Shown: positions 51,616 through 61,694, counted from the first letter of the stretch. The stretch is 64,000 bases of DNA from MFD04580-c1 sp963702995 (GCA_963702995.1 OY969783.1:2542001-2606000), one strand, 5' to 3'. Translations and numbers: made by a program. Notes: generated by a model not told the origin, from the letters alone.

Positions 51616-53070
51616 TTAACGTGAGTCAACGACGCCACCCGCGCTGTGGGGCAGCGGCCGGTGTCGGAAGTCCCCGAGCAGCCGATGGCGGTCGGCGACC
51701 GGCAGGAGCCGATTGTTCGTGTCTGTCATCCCCATCCGGGTCAGCCAGGCCTCAAATTCCGGCGCCGGCCGGCGGCCGAGCGCCTGACGGAGATACTGGG
51801 CATCGTGGAAGCTGGTGGACTGATAGCCCAGCATGATGTCGTCCGCGCCCGGCACGCCCATCACGTAGTTGACGCCGGCCACCCCCAGCAGCGTCAGGAG
51901 CGCGTCCATGTCGTCCTGATCGGCCGAGGCGTGATTGGTATAGCAGACGTCGCACCCCATCGGCAGGCCCAGAAGTTTTCCGCAGAAGTGGTCTTCCAGA
52001 CCGGCGCGGATGATCTGTTTCCCGTCATAGAGATACTCCGGCCCGATGAACCCGACGACCGTGTTCACCAGGAGCGGCGCGTACCGCCGCGCGACGGCAT
52101 AGGCCCGCGCCTCGCAGGTCTGCTGGTCAACGCCGTGGTGCGCGTTGGCCGACAGGACGGAGCCCTGGCCGGTCTCGAAGTACATGACGTTGCAGGGGCC
52201 TGAGTCGGCGCTCGCCCCTCGCCGAAGCCCGCGCGCTGCCTCGTTCGCCTCGTCGAGCAGTTTTAACGTGATGCCGAAGCTCTCGTTGGCCTTCTGCGTC
52301 CCGGCGATCGATTGGAACACCAGGTCAACCGGCGCTCCGGCGTCGATGGCTCGAAGCGTCGTCGTGACATGGGCGAGGACGCACGACTGGGTCGGGATCG
52401 CGTAGCGTTGAATAAGCTCGTCAAGCAGGTCAAGCAGCCGGCGGGTGGCCGCGACGTTGTCGGTGGCGGGGTTGATCCCGATGCACGCGTCGCCCGAGCC
52501 ATAGAGCAGGCCGTCGGTGATTGAAGCCGCGATGCCGGCGAGATCGTCCGTCGGGTGGTTCGGCTGAAGGCGAACAGCGAGTCGGCCCGGCAAGCCGAGG
52601 GTATTGCGGAAATGGGTGACGACATTGCATTTGGAGGCGACGAGGATCAGGTCCTGATTCCGCATCACCTTGCTGACGGCGGCCGCCATCTCCGGCGTGA
52701 CGCCAGGGGCGACGGCGGCGAGCGCGTCGGAGGTCGTCTCGTACTGGAGCAGCCACTCCCGAAACGCGCCGACGGTGAGTGATGCAATGGGAGCGAATGC
52801 CGCTCGATCATGCGAGTCAATGATCAGCCGCGTGACATCGTCGGACTCGTACGGGATGAGCGGGTGCTCAAGAAAATCGACGAGTGGCACGTCGGCCAGC
52901 AGCGCCTGGGCGGCCGCCCTCTCCCGCGCATTCTCGGCCGCAATCCCCGCCAGCAGATCCCCGGATCGCGGCGGCGTCGCCTTCGCCATCAGGGTGCGGA
53001 GGTCCGCAAACGCATAATGTAGGTTGCCAGCAATTGTAGCATACGCGGCCATCTTTTCCCCTTCTATCAT
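51616..53070 (-). CDS. eutB: Ethanolamine ammonia-lyase heavy chain EutB
   Basis: Catalytic subunit, 484 aa, intact, TIM barrel. Motifs include VASKCNVVTHFRNTLGLPGR, RLQPNHPTDD, GINPATD, YFETGQGS, GFIGPEYLYDGKQIIRAGLEDHF and CYTNHASADQDDMDALLTLL. An internal ATG at 53052 with AAGGGGAAAAG upstream is an alternative start. No microcompartment shell, eutA reactivase or regulator is beside it; ethanolamine is probably used as a nitrogen source. Confidence 0.95.
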   Translation of the reverse strand: MIEGEKMAAYATIAGNLHYAFADLRTLMAKATPPRSGDLLAGIAAENARERAAAQALLADVPLVDFLEHPLIPYESDDVTRLIIDSHDRAAFAPIASLTVGAFREWLLQYETTSDALAAVAPGVTPEMAAAVSKVMRNQDLILVASKCNVVTHFRNTLGLPGRLAVRLQPNHPTDDLAGIAASITDGLLYGSGDACIGINPATDNVAATRRLLDLLDELIQRYAIPTQSCVLAHVTTTLRAIDAGAPVDLVFQSIAGTQKANESFGITLKLLDEANEAARGLRRGASADSGPCNVMYFETGQGSVLSANAHHGVDQQTCEARAYAVARRYAPLLVNTVVGFIGPEYLYDGKQIIRAGLEDHFCGKLLGLPMGCDVCYTNHASADQDDMDALLTLLGVAGVNYVMGVPGADDIMLGYQSTSFHDAQYLRQALGRRPAPEFEAWLTRMGMTDTNNRLLPVADRHRLLGDFRHRPLPHSAGGVVDSR

Positions 53071-53108
53071 GCCAGTCTCCCCTCCACACCGGAGAACCCC
53101 CGCAAAAC

Positions 53109-53152
53109 GGGGAGTCTCCCCTTTCTGAGGGGCGGGAACGGGGAGGCTCCCC
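53109..53152. repeat. Tandem short palindromes between eutB and yajQ
   Basis: GGGGAGTCTCCCC (53109-53121) and GGGGAGGCTCCCC (53140-53152) are 13-bp near-palindromes in the divergent promoter region; a degenerate third lies at 53076-53085. They could be operators or another dispersed repeat. Confidence 0.55.
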
Positions 53153-53203
53153 CTTTCGGGCGAGTATGTTGACTTTGTGCTGGCGGAGGCTCAAAACATT
53201 GGG

Positions 53204-53704
53204 ATGGGATCGGACAATTCATTTGACGTCGTTTCGGAGGTGGATCTGCAGGAGATGGACAATGCGGTGACGCAGGCGATCAAGGAAGTGATCACGCGGT
53301 ACGACTTCAAGGGGACGGCCGCGTCGATCTCGGAACTGAATCGGAAAGAGAAGGAGTTGACCCTTACCGCCGACTCCGAGCAGCAACTTGAGCCGGTGAA
53401 GCGCGTGTTGGTTGAAAAGATGATCAAGCGCGGCGTTGACCCAAAGTGCCTCGACTATCAAAAAGTTGAGCACGCAATGCACAATACCGTGCGGGTCAAG
53501 GCAAAGCTCAAGAGCGGAATTGACAAAGAAACCGCCAAGAAGATTCAGAAAGCGATCAAAGACCTGAAGTTAAAGGTGAACGCGTCGATTCAGGGGGAGG
53601 CGCTTCGGGTGAGCGGTCCCAAACGCGATGACCTTCAGGCCGTTATGGCCCATCTCAAGGCGAACCCGGTCGGGATCCCCCTTCAGTTCAACAACTTCCG
53701 ATAA
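53204..53704 (+). CDS. yajQ: YajQ-family nucleotide-binding protein
   Basis: 166 aa, two RRM-like/ferredoxin-like halves. It starts MGSDNSFDVVSEVDLQEMDN, then TRYDFKGT, the ELTLTADSEQQL strand, and ends LQFNNFR, all diagnostic. Relatives bind c-di-GMP or RNA. ATG at 53204; a GTG at 53177 extends the frame by nine codons. Intact. Confidence 0.93.
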   Translation: MGSDNSFDVVSEVDLQEMDNAVTQAIKEVITRYDFKGTAASISELNRKEKELTLTADSEQQLEPVKRVLVEKMIKRGVDPKCLDYQKVEHAMHNTVRVKAKLKSGIDKETAKKIQKAIKDLKLKVNASIQGEALRVSGPKRDDLQAVMAHLKANPVGIPLQFNNFR

Positions 53705-53908
53705 CCTCTGCCGTTCCAGCACTGGTGACAGAGCTCGTAAGGCCTTGAGCAAGAGGTATTTAGATGCACAATTTGAGGTGATGGCACCGCTGCGCCGCTG
53801 CCGATGAGGGGACAGCCTGCGTTTGCGTCTGTGGCTCTTGGCCTCGCGTGGTCGTGCCGCGCTCCAGATGACAACCGAGGCGTCAGTCGAGAGGAGCGCT
53901 CGAGCGCC

Positions 53909-54415
53909 ATGTCGTGCTGGGTCGTCCCAACTGTCGCCGCTGAATGGTGGGGCATCTCCCTCGATCAGGTGATGAGCCGCGTCCACAGCGGCAGCGTCGA
54001 GTCGAAGACCGAGCATGGTTGGCTCTGGGTGGATATCGCCCCGCCCGGCCAGCCGATCCAGCCGCCGCTTCGGCGAGTTCGCCGGCGGCCGCCACCGACG
54101 TTCACCGCAATCGCCGCGCTGACCGGCGCCGAGGTTGAAGCTCTGGCCATCGGCCCGATCGATCGGGCCGCAACGGCCGCCGATCCGTCCGTCGTCGCCG
54201 CACCAACCACTCCTTCGCCGAGCGTTGCCGAGCTACCGCTGCCGGCTTCCGGCGACGCCGCCTCGCCTGACGCCGCCCCATCGGCGCGAAACGAGCCCGA
54301 AGAACTGGGCCCGCCGGACCTCGACGCCGAGCCCGACAACGGCGTCCCCCTCGGCTGGCGCGAGGCGCGTCAACGCGTTGGCCGATCCCGCCGCCGCCCA
54401 CCGTCGCGTGTATAG
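53909..54415 (+). CDS. HTH-like planctomycete protein with disordered C-terminus
   Basis: 168 aa. The first ~50 residues (VPTVAAEWWGISLDQVMSRV, then SGSVESKTEHGWLWVDI) look like a MerR/excisionase-type helix-turn-helix with a wing. The rest is Pro/Ala-rich and probably disordered. I chose the ATG at 53909; upstream codons are not conserved-looking. It converges with the E2-like gene. DNA binding is inference. Confidence 0.55.
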   Translation: MSCWVVPTVAAEWWGISLDQVMSRVHSGSVESKTEHGWLWVDIAPPGQPIQPPLRRVRRRPPPTFTAIAALTGAEVEALAIGPIDRAATAADPSVVAAPTTPSPSVAELPLPASGDAASPDAAPSARNEPEELGPPDLDAEPDNGVPLGWREARQRVGRSRRRPPSRV

Positions 54416-54452
54416 CCCGCGTCGCTTCACACGACACGCCAGACAACCGCGA

Positions 54453-57132
54453 TCAGCCGGGATGATCGTGACTTGGGTCGTGCCCGAACGAGATCGTATC
54501 GTTCTCCTCGCCCGGCTCCGGCTCGGAGTCAAAGCTCACGAAGGAACCCTGCTCTCCGTGGGCGACGTGTGCCTCTTCCCCGTAATGCGTCGGGCCCGCG
54601 GCCTGCGGTTCGTGTACCCCGTGGTCGATCCCGGTCTCGCCGCCGCCGCCATCCGCCACGCCGCCGCCATCCGCCACGCCGCCGCCATCCGCCACGCCGC
54701 CGTAAGCCGCCGGGTGGCCCTCGTCCGCAACGACAAAGTCATCCGACGCGGCCGCCATCGTATGACCCGGCTGCTCCGCCTGCTCCCCTTCCTCCCCGGC
54801 GCCGCCGTCGCTTGGCCAAGCCCCTCCGCCCTGCTCGCCGTTCTCCGAAGACGCTTCTGACGCCGCTTCGGCATCGACCAGAAAGCCAGGTTCGGCTGCG
54901 ACAGGCACCGGCCCGGCCGCCTCGGAAGCTTCCGTTCGCGGCACGACTCGCGGCCCGCCCAGTTGGGCCTTGAACAGCCCTTCCAGGAACGCGATCTTTT
55001 CGGCCATCGCCCCGTCGTTGATCGGCAGGCTTTGGATCTCTCCCGGGAGCTGCGGGATCAGCCGGAACGCCGGAATCCCTTCGCGGCCCAGCATTTTCGC
55101 GTCGCACAGCCGCGTTGACAGCAGCATCGCCAGGGACTTCACCAACGCCCCGCCGTTCTTCAGCCGCTCGGCGGTCTTCTCACGGTACTCCAGCTCATCC
55201 TCATATGCCCGGGCATACTTCGGCGGAACGACCAGCTGATTGGTCTCAATGTCGCGGCCGCTGCGGCGAACGATCTCTTCGATCCGTTTGTCCGAATCGA
55301 CCATGCCCGCCCGAGTCTTCGCCAGTGCTTTCAACAACGCCGGCGCCAATTCGTGAACTCGGGTCAACAGGAAATAGGTCGCGAGGCGCTCCTTCAGAGG
55401 CGACAGCATGCCCAAGTCGAGCATCGTCAGCTTCCACCGGGTCGAGATCGACTGAAGCTCGCGCATCAGCTTCTCGCGCGAGCCGGGCGTGGCGAGCAAT
55501 CGACAGAAGCGGCCGCACCAGCTCGCGCTCGCCCCGGCATCGCTGTTGAATCGCTCGAGGCTTTCATGGCACTGGCGACGGAGGAAGTCGAGCTGCACGA
55601 GGAGGTCGTCGCACCGCTCGGTCAGGGCGAATCGGGTGGTGAACTTTTCCCCGCTTTCGCCACTGGGGAGCTCGATCGTCACCTCGCCCGAAGGCCCCTG
55701 GCCGAGCACCCAGTCCTTCGTGGTGTCGCGGACTTCGATCGAGCCCCGCACGGCGCTGCGAACGAAGATGTTCGTCCCGAGGTTGACCGGCTGCTCAAAT
55801 TGGAATGGCCCAAACCGGCCGGATTCATTCTCGATGTAATAGGCCTGAATCCCTGCCGGGCCCCACTCGGCGATGCGCCGCTCGACCCCGCGGCCGCGGG
55901 CGACCATATCGACGTATTCCCGGTATCGCACCACCTGGTCCAGCGCCGCCATGTCTTCACGCCCGCGTCGAACCAGCGGATCGACCGCCGCAATCGCGGC
56001 GTCGGCTTCAGTCTTGGCCACATCAGCGGCGGCCTGCGCGACCTGCCACTCCTTGCGAAGCCGGCGGCCGATGAGCGACTCCCAGTTGCCGACCGGAGGC
56101 GGCGGCGCGGTCAACGACTGCGCCGGCACGAACCGCCTGCAGAAGTCGGTCCACGTCGCCGACAAGCTTTGGAAGCTTAAGCTGGAACCCCTGCAGCACC
56201 GGCAGCTCGGGGATCAGGTGAAGGGCGAGGACCGGCTCGTCCGGATCGGGGGCGTTGACGACGGCCGCCAGTCGCTCCAGCTCGGTCGTCAGCGGGCCGC
56301 GAGAATCGTTCGCCTGGCGGGCCGCCTGTCGAAGCGACTCGGCGCGGGCTTTTTGCCCGCGCACCCACCCGTGTGCGCCTGAGGTGGCCGGCAACTGGTT
56401 GGCACAGTCATTCAGGGAGCTCGCGGTAATTCGCAGTTCGTCGGGGATGTCGGGGTCGAGGAAGAGATTCACCGCCCAGCGCGTGCGCAGCGCGAATTCA
56501 TAGATCGCCGCGTCATCGGGCGCTTCGCGGCCGAGCATCGCGTTCTGCGCAGCCTCCACCGACTGACGGATGGATTCGAGCGTCTGCGGGCCGTACCGGC
56601 AGATGCGGCCCAGGGGGTCGCCGCCGGCGGCCGGGTCGAAGTTCGCCTGCGCATCGAGCGGCAACGGCACCGCCGCCGAATTCACCCACTCCAGCGCCGA
56701 CGGGTTGACGACGCTGTTCGGGTCGTAAACCCGATAGGCGAGCAATTCGCCTACGCGTCGAATGAGCCCCACGAGCGATTCCCCCGGATGCCAGCCCGAG
56801 GAGAGCGAGACGCCTTCCCAGGACACGTTCGGGTGATACAGCCCGGCGAGCGGGCGCACGATCGGCTCGGCCGATGGGAAGCCCGGCGGCAGTTGAATGC
56901 TGATTGACGCCGTGTTGGCGTACTGAAGCTGCCCCGCCTCGTCGATCACGAGCGTCGTCACCCGGAGGTCAACCTGATACTCGCTCGGTGGGTCCCCGCG
57001 CACCGGGGTGACGCTGACATACGGGTGATATGCGAATCCGCGCTGTAGCTGCCGCCATTCCCGCTCCAGCCGGGTGAGCTGATCCGCCGACCAGACGGAT
57101 TCGGAATAACCGGCCGGGTTTTGATTCCACAT
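54453..57132 (-). CDS. Large protein with catalytically inactive E2/UBC-like (UEV) domain, frame-broken
   Basis: About 893 aa. Residues ~18-150 match an E2 fold: an N-terminal helix (RLEREWRQLQRG), beta strands, LPPGFPSAEP, H100-P101-N102, then WEGVSLSSGWHPGESL and a helix to DPNSVVNPSALEW. In active E2s the G-x-I-C-L after HPN carries the catalytic cysteine; here it is G-V-S109-L, so thioester chemistry is impossible, as in UEV proteins. The next ~550 residues are helical with a beta-rich centre; the C-terminus is acidic with a GGVAD tandem repeat and a His-rich end. A frame break near 56165 joins cleanly. No E1, ubiquitin-like or JAB gene is visible. Confidence 0.7.
54643..54705. repeat. 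18-bp coding tandem repeat
   Basis: GCCGCCATCCGCCACGCC is repeated three to four times, encoding the GGVAD units of the E2-like protein's C-terminal tail. Confidence 0.75.
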
Positions 57133-57374
57133 AGCGTTAACCTGACCCCCATCCCGCACCGACAGACCGGCCGCGGGAAAGGATCAGTATACCATCGCTT
57201 AGTTGCGCATACGCGGGACGGGCCACGGCCAATTCCCGCCGCATCTCAATTTTGCGGAGCCCGCTGGTCTGGCTGCGGAGGGCACCTTCGGCCCCCGCCT
57301 GCCAGCGACGTTTAATTGTCACCCGGCCGCGGCTTCCGTATACTTCCCGGCCGGCAAAAAGAACGCCGGTTTTC

Positions 57375-57447
57375 GGGGCCATAGCTCAATTGGGAGAGCG
57401 TCGGGTTTGCAACTCGAAGGTTACGGGTTCGATCCCCGTTGGCTCCA
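57375..57447 (+). tRNA. tRNA-Ala (TGC)
   Basis: 73 nt with acceptor GGGGCCA/TGGCTCC, D arm GCTCAATTGGGAGAGC, anticodon loop TTTGCAA (TGC at 57408-57410) and T loop GGTTCGATCCC. CCA is not encoded. It lies on the opposite strand between two minus-strand genes. Confidence 0.95.
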
Positions 57448-57580
57448 TCCAGCTCGCGGTGTCCAGTTCCTGGCAGGCAATCCTGTAAGACGCCGGTGTC
57501 TCCGGGAGGGAGCTTAGCCAAAAGTGTGACCGCCGCCGCGGGTTTGGGCCGTAGCTCTCCGGATGCACGAACCGTTCCCG

Positions 57581-59008
57581 TCACTTCTTTCTGAAGAACA
57601 TCACATACAAAATCACCGCGGCCGAATTGATCAGCGTCAGGATCGCGATCTTGCCCAACGCGTCCCGTGCCGGTTCGGGGATCGGGGAGTTGAGCCAGAC
57701 CAGCAGCCGGACCCACAACGATGTGCGGCGCGGCGCGGCGCGGGCCGGCTCGTGTGCCGATGCCTCCGACCCGTGGGGGCCCTCGCCGATGGCCGCCTGA
57801 AGTGCCGCGCGTTCTTCGGGCGATGTCTCGGCAGGCGCTTCGGCTCCCTCAAGCTGAGCCCGTTGCCCTTCCTTCGGCGCCGCGACGGCGAACGGGTCGG
57901 ACGCGGGTGCCGGCTCGGACGCGGCTGCCGGCTCGGACGCGGCTTCCGGCTCGGACGATGCCGCCGGGAGGATGCTCTCGGGCATGCCCCGAAGCGTCGG
58001 CGACATCGCTGCCAGGGCCGCAGCGGGGTCGTCCATGCGGCCGGCGGTTAACTCGCCGAAGAGCTGGTCCAGCTCAGAAGAAATCGCCGAATCGACGCTT
58101 GCCGCACCCTGGAGTGCGGTCGGCGGAAGATGGGCCGCTGGCTCCTGTGCGGCAGTTGAACTGCGCGTCTTCGGTTCGACGGCCGCGGCCGGGGCGGGCG
58201 GCGGCTCAACGCCGGTTTCCGCATTGACGGCGGCTTCCACCGCCGTCGTGGATCCCCCGGGGGCTGTCGGCGATTCCGAGACTGGCGCGTCTTCGCTCAA
58301 GGCTGAAAAGAGCGCATCCAGCTCGCTCGCAATCGCCGGGTCGGGCGCGGCGGTCATGGCGGCCGCCGAAGTCCCCCGGCGGGGCCTTGGCGAGAGGGGC
58401 TCGATAGGAACCGGCAGCGGAAGGACGGCGCCCAAGGCGCCGGCGGCCGGGTCTATGGGTGCGATGACCGGGGGCCCCGGCTCGGTCAGCCGGGGCAGCG
58501 GCACCTCCTCGACGAACGGCTGAGCGGCCGGCGCAGCGACCGTTTCGTCTATCGATACGGCGCCGTCACCCCTGGCAACGTGGGCGACCGTGGGGAGCGG
58601 ACCACGTGGCGGCCCGTCTTCGCGCGAGCGGGGAGGGATCAACGCCGGAGGGAGGTCGGTTGCCTCGTCCGCGATCTGATTCAGATCGATCAGGGGTGAG
58701 GAAGCTGACCTCGAGGCCCGATCACTCGACCGGCGACGTTCGACGGCCGCGCTGGACTGGGCCGCGGAATCCCCAAAGTCGCCTGACGCTGGTTCAACCA
58801 CGCCGCTCCGAATAAACCCGGTCGCCGGTGGCGCCTCAATGGGTGTGACAGCGTCCGCGGCCGGCTCCCGGCTCACCATTGACTCGGCGAGAAGGCGGTC
58901 GATTTCTTCACCCGCCATCTGCGCGAGGAGGTCGTCGGCGTTGTGAGGCCGACCGGCCTGCGGCAACGCTTCTAGCGGATCCGGCAGATCGAGCCCCACC
59001 GACGCCAT
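57581..59008 (-). CDS. Tail-anchored disordered protein with repeated EIDxLL-type motifs
   Basis: 475 aa, Pro/Ala/Ser/Glu-rich, with one C-terminal membrane segment (residues ~453-472) and a final FFRKK, so it is tail-anchored with the bulk in the cytoplasm. Three short motifs recur: EEIDRLLA (34-41), SELDALFSAL (228-237) and SELDQLFGEL (311-320). They resemble the FliM N-terminal motif that binds CheY-P, and may recruit a partner; that is inference. Residues 351-372 are a tandem SEPA repeat. No enzymatic domain. Intact. Confidence 0.6.
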   Translation of the reverse strand: MASVGLDLPDPLEALPQAGRPHNADDLLAQMAGEEIDRLLAESMVSREPAADAVTPIEAPPATGFIRSGVVEPASGDFGDSAAQSSAAVERRRSSDRASRSASSPLIDLNQIADEATDLPPALIPPRSREDGPPRGPLPTVAHVARGDGAVSIDETVAAPAAQPFVEEVPLPRLTEPGPPVIAPIDPAAGALGAVLPLPVPIEPLSPRPRRGTSAAAMTAAPDPAIASELDALFSALSEDAPVSESPTAPGGSTTAVEAAVNAETGVEPPPAPAAAVEPKTRSSTAAQEPAAHLPPTALQGAASVDSAISSELDQLFGELTAGRMDDPAAALAAMSPTLRGMPESILPAASSEPEAASEPAAASEPAPASDPFAVAAPKEGQRAQLEGAEAPAETSPEERAALQAAIGEGPHGSEASAHEPARAAPRRTSLWVRLLVWLNSPIPEPARDALGKIAILTLINSAAVILYVMFFRKK

Positions 59009-59275
59009 GGAACCTCAATCGACAGCGCCATCAACGCGATCGCCGTCAAAGAAGAGCCGCCGGAACTTCAGACTGTGCCGGCACAATTCACGCGCGCACC
59101 ACACGCGCAGCCATTCCCCTTATCGGACCGATCGGGCCTGAACGTAACTGACAGCGGAGCATACGCACAAATCGGGATCATACGACAGAAGCGAACCAGT
59201 CGTGGGCCCCGTGGATGCTTTTGAGAGCAGGATCGGATGGTACAATCCGGAGACTGGAAGAACTTGGAGATTCCG

Positions 59276-60070
59276 ATGAGCAAGAGCCCGTTCCCTGGGA
59301 TGGACCCGTATCTTGAGCAAGCCTGGCGCGACGTTCACCACAAGCTCTGCACGTACGCTTGCGACGACATCCAGGCCCAGTTGGGCGATGGATTGCTCGC
59401 ACGAATCGACGAGCGCCTGGTTGCCGAGTCCCTCGGTTCGACCGATCGATCAGTGTACGGCGATGTCCGCGTCGTTCATCGGTCACCATTGAGGCCCGCT
59501 CAACCCACCGTACCCGCCGGCGGTGTCGCGCTTGCCGAGCCGGTTCTAGTCGATCTGGGCGAATTGCCGCGGGAAGGCTTCATCGAGATCATCGATTCCC
59601 GCACCGGCGGAAGAGTGATCACCGTCATCGAGTTTGCCTCGCTCACCAATAAGCTTTCCGGCGCCGGCCGCGACCAATACCGCCGCAAGCGGAACGAACT
59701 TCGAGACGGCGGCGTCAGTTTGGTGGAGATCAACCTCCTCCGCTCGGGCTCCTTCCTCGATGCGTTCAAAGAGGACTACCTCACCCCCGAGCAGCGCGCC
59801 CCCTACTATGCTATCGTTCACCGTGGCTGGCAGGACGCGAAGTTTCAGTTCTACCCCATGCCGCTCGGCCAGCGCCTCCCCGGCATCGCGATCCCCCTTC
59901 GCCCGACGGACCCTGTCGTCGCCCTGGATATTCAGTCACTGATCGACCGCGCCTATCGCAACGGGGCTTACGATCAGGAGATCGACTACTCGAAGAACCC
60001 CATCCCCCCGCTCGAAGGCGAAGCGGCCGCCTGGGCCGACCAGCTTCTGAAAGAGGCGGGGCTCCGCTGA
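59276..60070 (+). CDS. DUF4058 family protein
   Basis: 264 aa, intact. It starts MSKSPFPGMDPYLEQAWRDV, the signature opening of DUF4058, followed by GRVITVIEFASLTNKLSGAG and RRKRNELRDGGVSLVEINLL, a pattern resembling a PD-(D/E)xK nuclease-like core (I-E-x-x-S...K). The family is common in cyanobacteria and planctomycetes and has no proven function. Confidence 0.88.
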   Translation: MSKSPFPGMDPYLEQAWRDVHHKLCTYACDDIQAQLGDGLLARIDERLVAESLGSTDRSVYGDVRVVHRSPLRPAQPTVPAGGVALAEPVLVDLGELPREGFIEIIDSRTGGRVITVIEFASLTNKLSGAGRDQYRRKRNELRDGGVSLVEINLLRSGSFLDAFKEDYLTPEQRAPYYAIVHRGWQDAKFQFYPMPLGQRLPGIAIPLRPTDPVVALDIQSLIDRAYRNGAYDQEIDYSKNPIPPLEGEAAAWADQLLKEAGLR

Positions 60071-60272
60071 GACGGCGGAACCTGCGTAAACGACTATCCA
60101 GGCAGCGACGAGCGGAGGCGTTCGGTAACTAACCGATCCAGCCCGCCCGCATTAGCCGCCGCCCCTCCGCTTGAATTCCCCTCCCTCGCCCGATACCGTT
60201 CCACGCCCGCGCATTCGGGTCGAGCCCGTCGATGGATCTTGGGCAAACTTCGCTGCCAGAGGAGCTTACGTC

Positions 60273-61477
60273 ATGTTCCCCCTCGCTGATCGCATGAGCC
60301 TTATTTCTGATTCGATCACTTTGGCCGTCAGCGCCAAGGCGAATGCGATGAAGAAGGCGGGGATCGACGTGGTTGGGTTTGGCGCCGGCGAGCCCGACTT
60401 TGATACGCCCGCCTTCATCAAGGACGCCGCCAAGGCCGCCCTGGACGCCGGCCAAACCAAGTACACGCCGACCCCCTGCTTCCCCGAGCTTAAGGCGGCC
60501 ATCGCCCAGAAGTTCAGCCAGGAAAATGGGCTCCCGTACAAGCCGGAGAACATCACCACCGGCGCCGGCGGCAAACACTGCCTCTACATGGCCTTCATGG
60601 CCGTCCTGAACCCGGGTGACGAAGTGCTGATCCCGTCCCCCTATTGGGTCAGCTACCCCGAGCAGGCAAAGCTCGCCGGCGGTGTGCCGAAGATCATCCG
60701 GGGCGAAGAAGCGAACGGCTTTAAGATCGCGCCCAGCAGCTCGATGCGGCGATCACGCCGCGGACGCGCGTGCTTGTCCTGAACTCCCCGTCAAACCCCG
60801 CCGGCCATGCCTACACGCCGGACGAGTTGGGCTCCCTTGCGGGCATTGTCCGCCGTCATCCCCACCTGGTCGTTTTTAGCGACGAGATCTATGAAAAGCT
60901 TGTGTACGACGGCCTGAAGTTCGTCAGCTTCGCCGCCCTCCACCCGGAGCTGCTCGATCGGACGCTGACGTTTAACTGCCACTCGAAAAGCTTCGCCATG
61001 ACCGGGTGGCGCATCGGCTACATCGGCGGCCCCAAGCAGGCGATCGACGCGATCAACAAGCTGCAAAGTCAGATGACGAGCCACATCACCAGCTTCGTCC
61101 AGATGCCGGCCGCCCTCGCCCTCACCGACCCGCGCGGCAAAGAGTCGGTGGAATCGATGCGTCTGGAGTTCGAACGACGCGGCCGCCACATGTGGCAACG
61201 CCTGTCGGCCCTACCCCGCGTGACCTGCGTCCGCCCGCAGGGCGCCTTCTACTGTTTCCCGAACGTGAGCGCCTACTTCGGCCGCCAGACCGGCGATCTG
61301 AAGATCGCCGACGCCGTGAGCTTCGCGGCCGCCCTGCTCGAAAAGAGCCATGTCGCGGTCGTCCCGGGCAACGACAGCGGGTTTGAGACCCATATCCGCC
61401 TGAGCTTCGCGACCAGCATGGCCCAGATTGACAAAGGGATTGACCGGATCGCGCAGTTCCTCCAGGCGCTCGAATGA
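60273..61477 (+). CDS. Aspartate/aromatic aminotransferase (class I), frame-broken
   Basis: PLP enzyme of about 401 aa, probably aspartate aminotransferase of the Ib type. Motifs: GAGEPDFDTP, KYTPTPCFPELKAAI, SPYWVSYPEQ, LNSPSNPAG, and the PLP lysine in HSKSFAMTGWRIGY; an Arg near the end (HIRLSFA) binds the substrate carboxylate. The frame breaks near 60733; one C added to CCC in GCGCCCAGC gives IAPQQLDAAI. RBS AGAGGAG precedes ATG 60273. Confidence 0.9.
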
Positions 61478-61694
61478 TCGGATGGGCCCGTAGGACTTCA
61501 CGGCTGAAGCACGGTGGCGTCCATCGGCGGTTGTTGACCCGCTCTTGCCCCGGCCGGCCGCTCCTTTACAATTGGCTTCGGCGGAGGGGGTTGGGGTTAG
61601 GACCAGCGTGACACGCCGTCCCGGCTGCGAACCGTGAGAACGGGGCGGCGGCGCGAGGGGTCCGCCCCGGGCGACCGACAGATTGGATCCGCCG

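Noticed and set aside
54453..59008. Complete bacterial ubiquitin-like conjugation operon
   Set aside because: No E1/ThiF, ubiquitin-like or JAB gene is visible, the E2-like domain lacks the cysteine, and a tRNA gene separates the two large genes.
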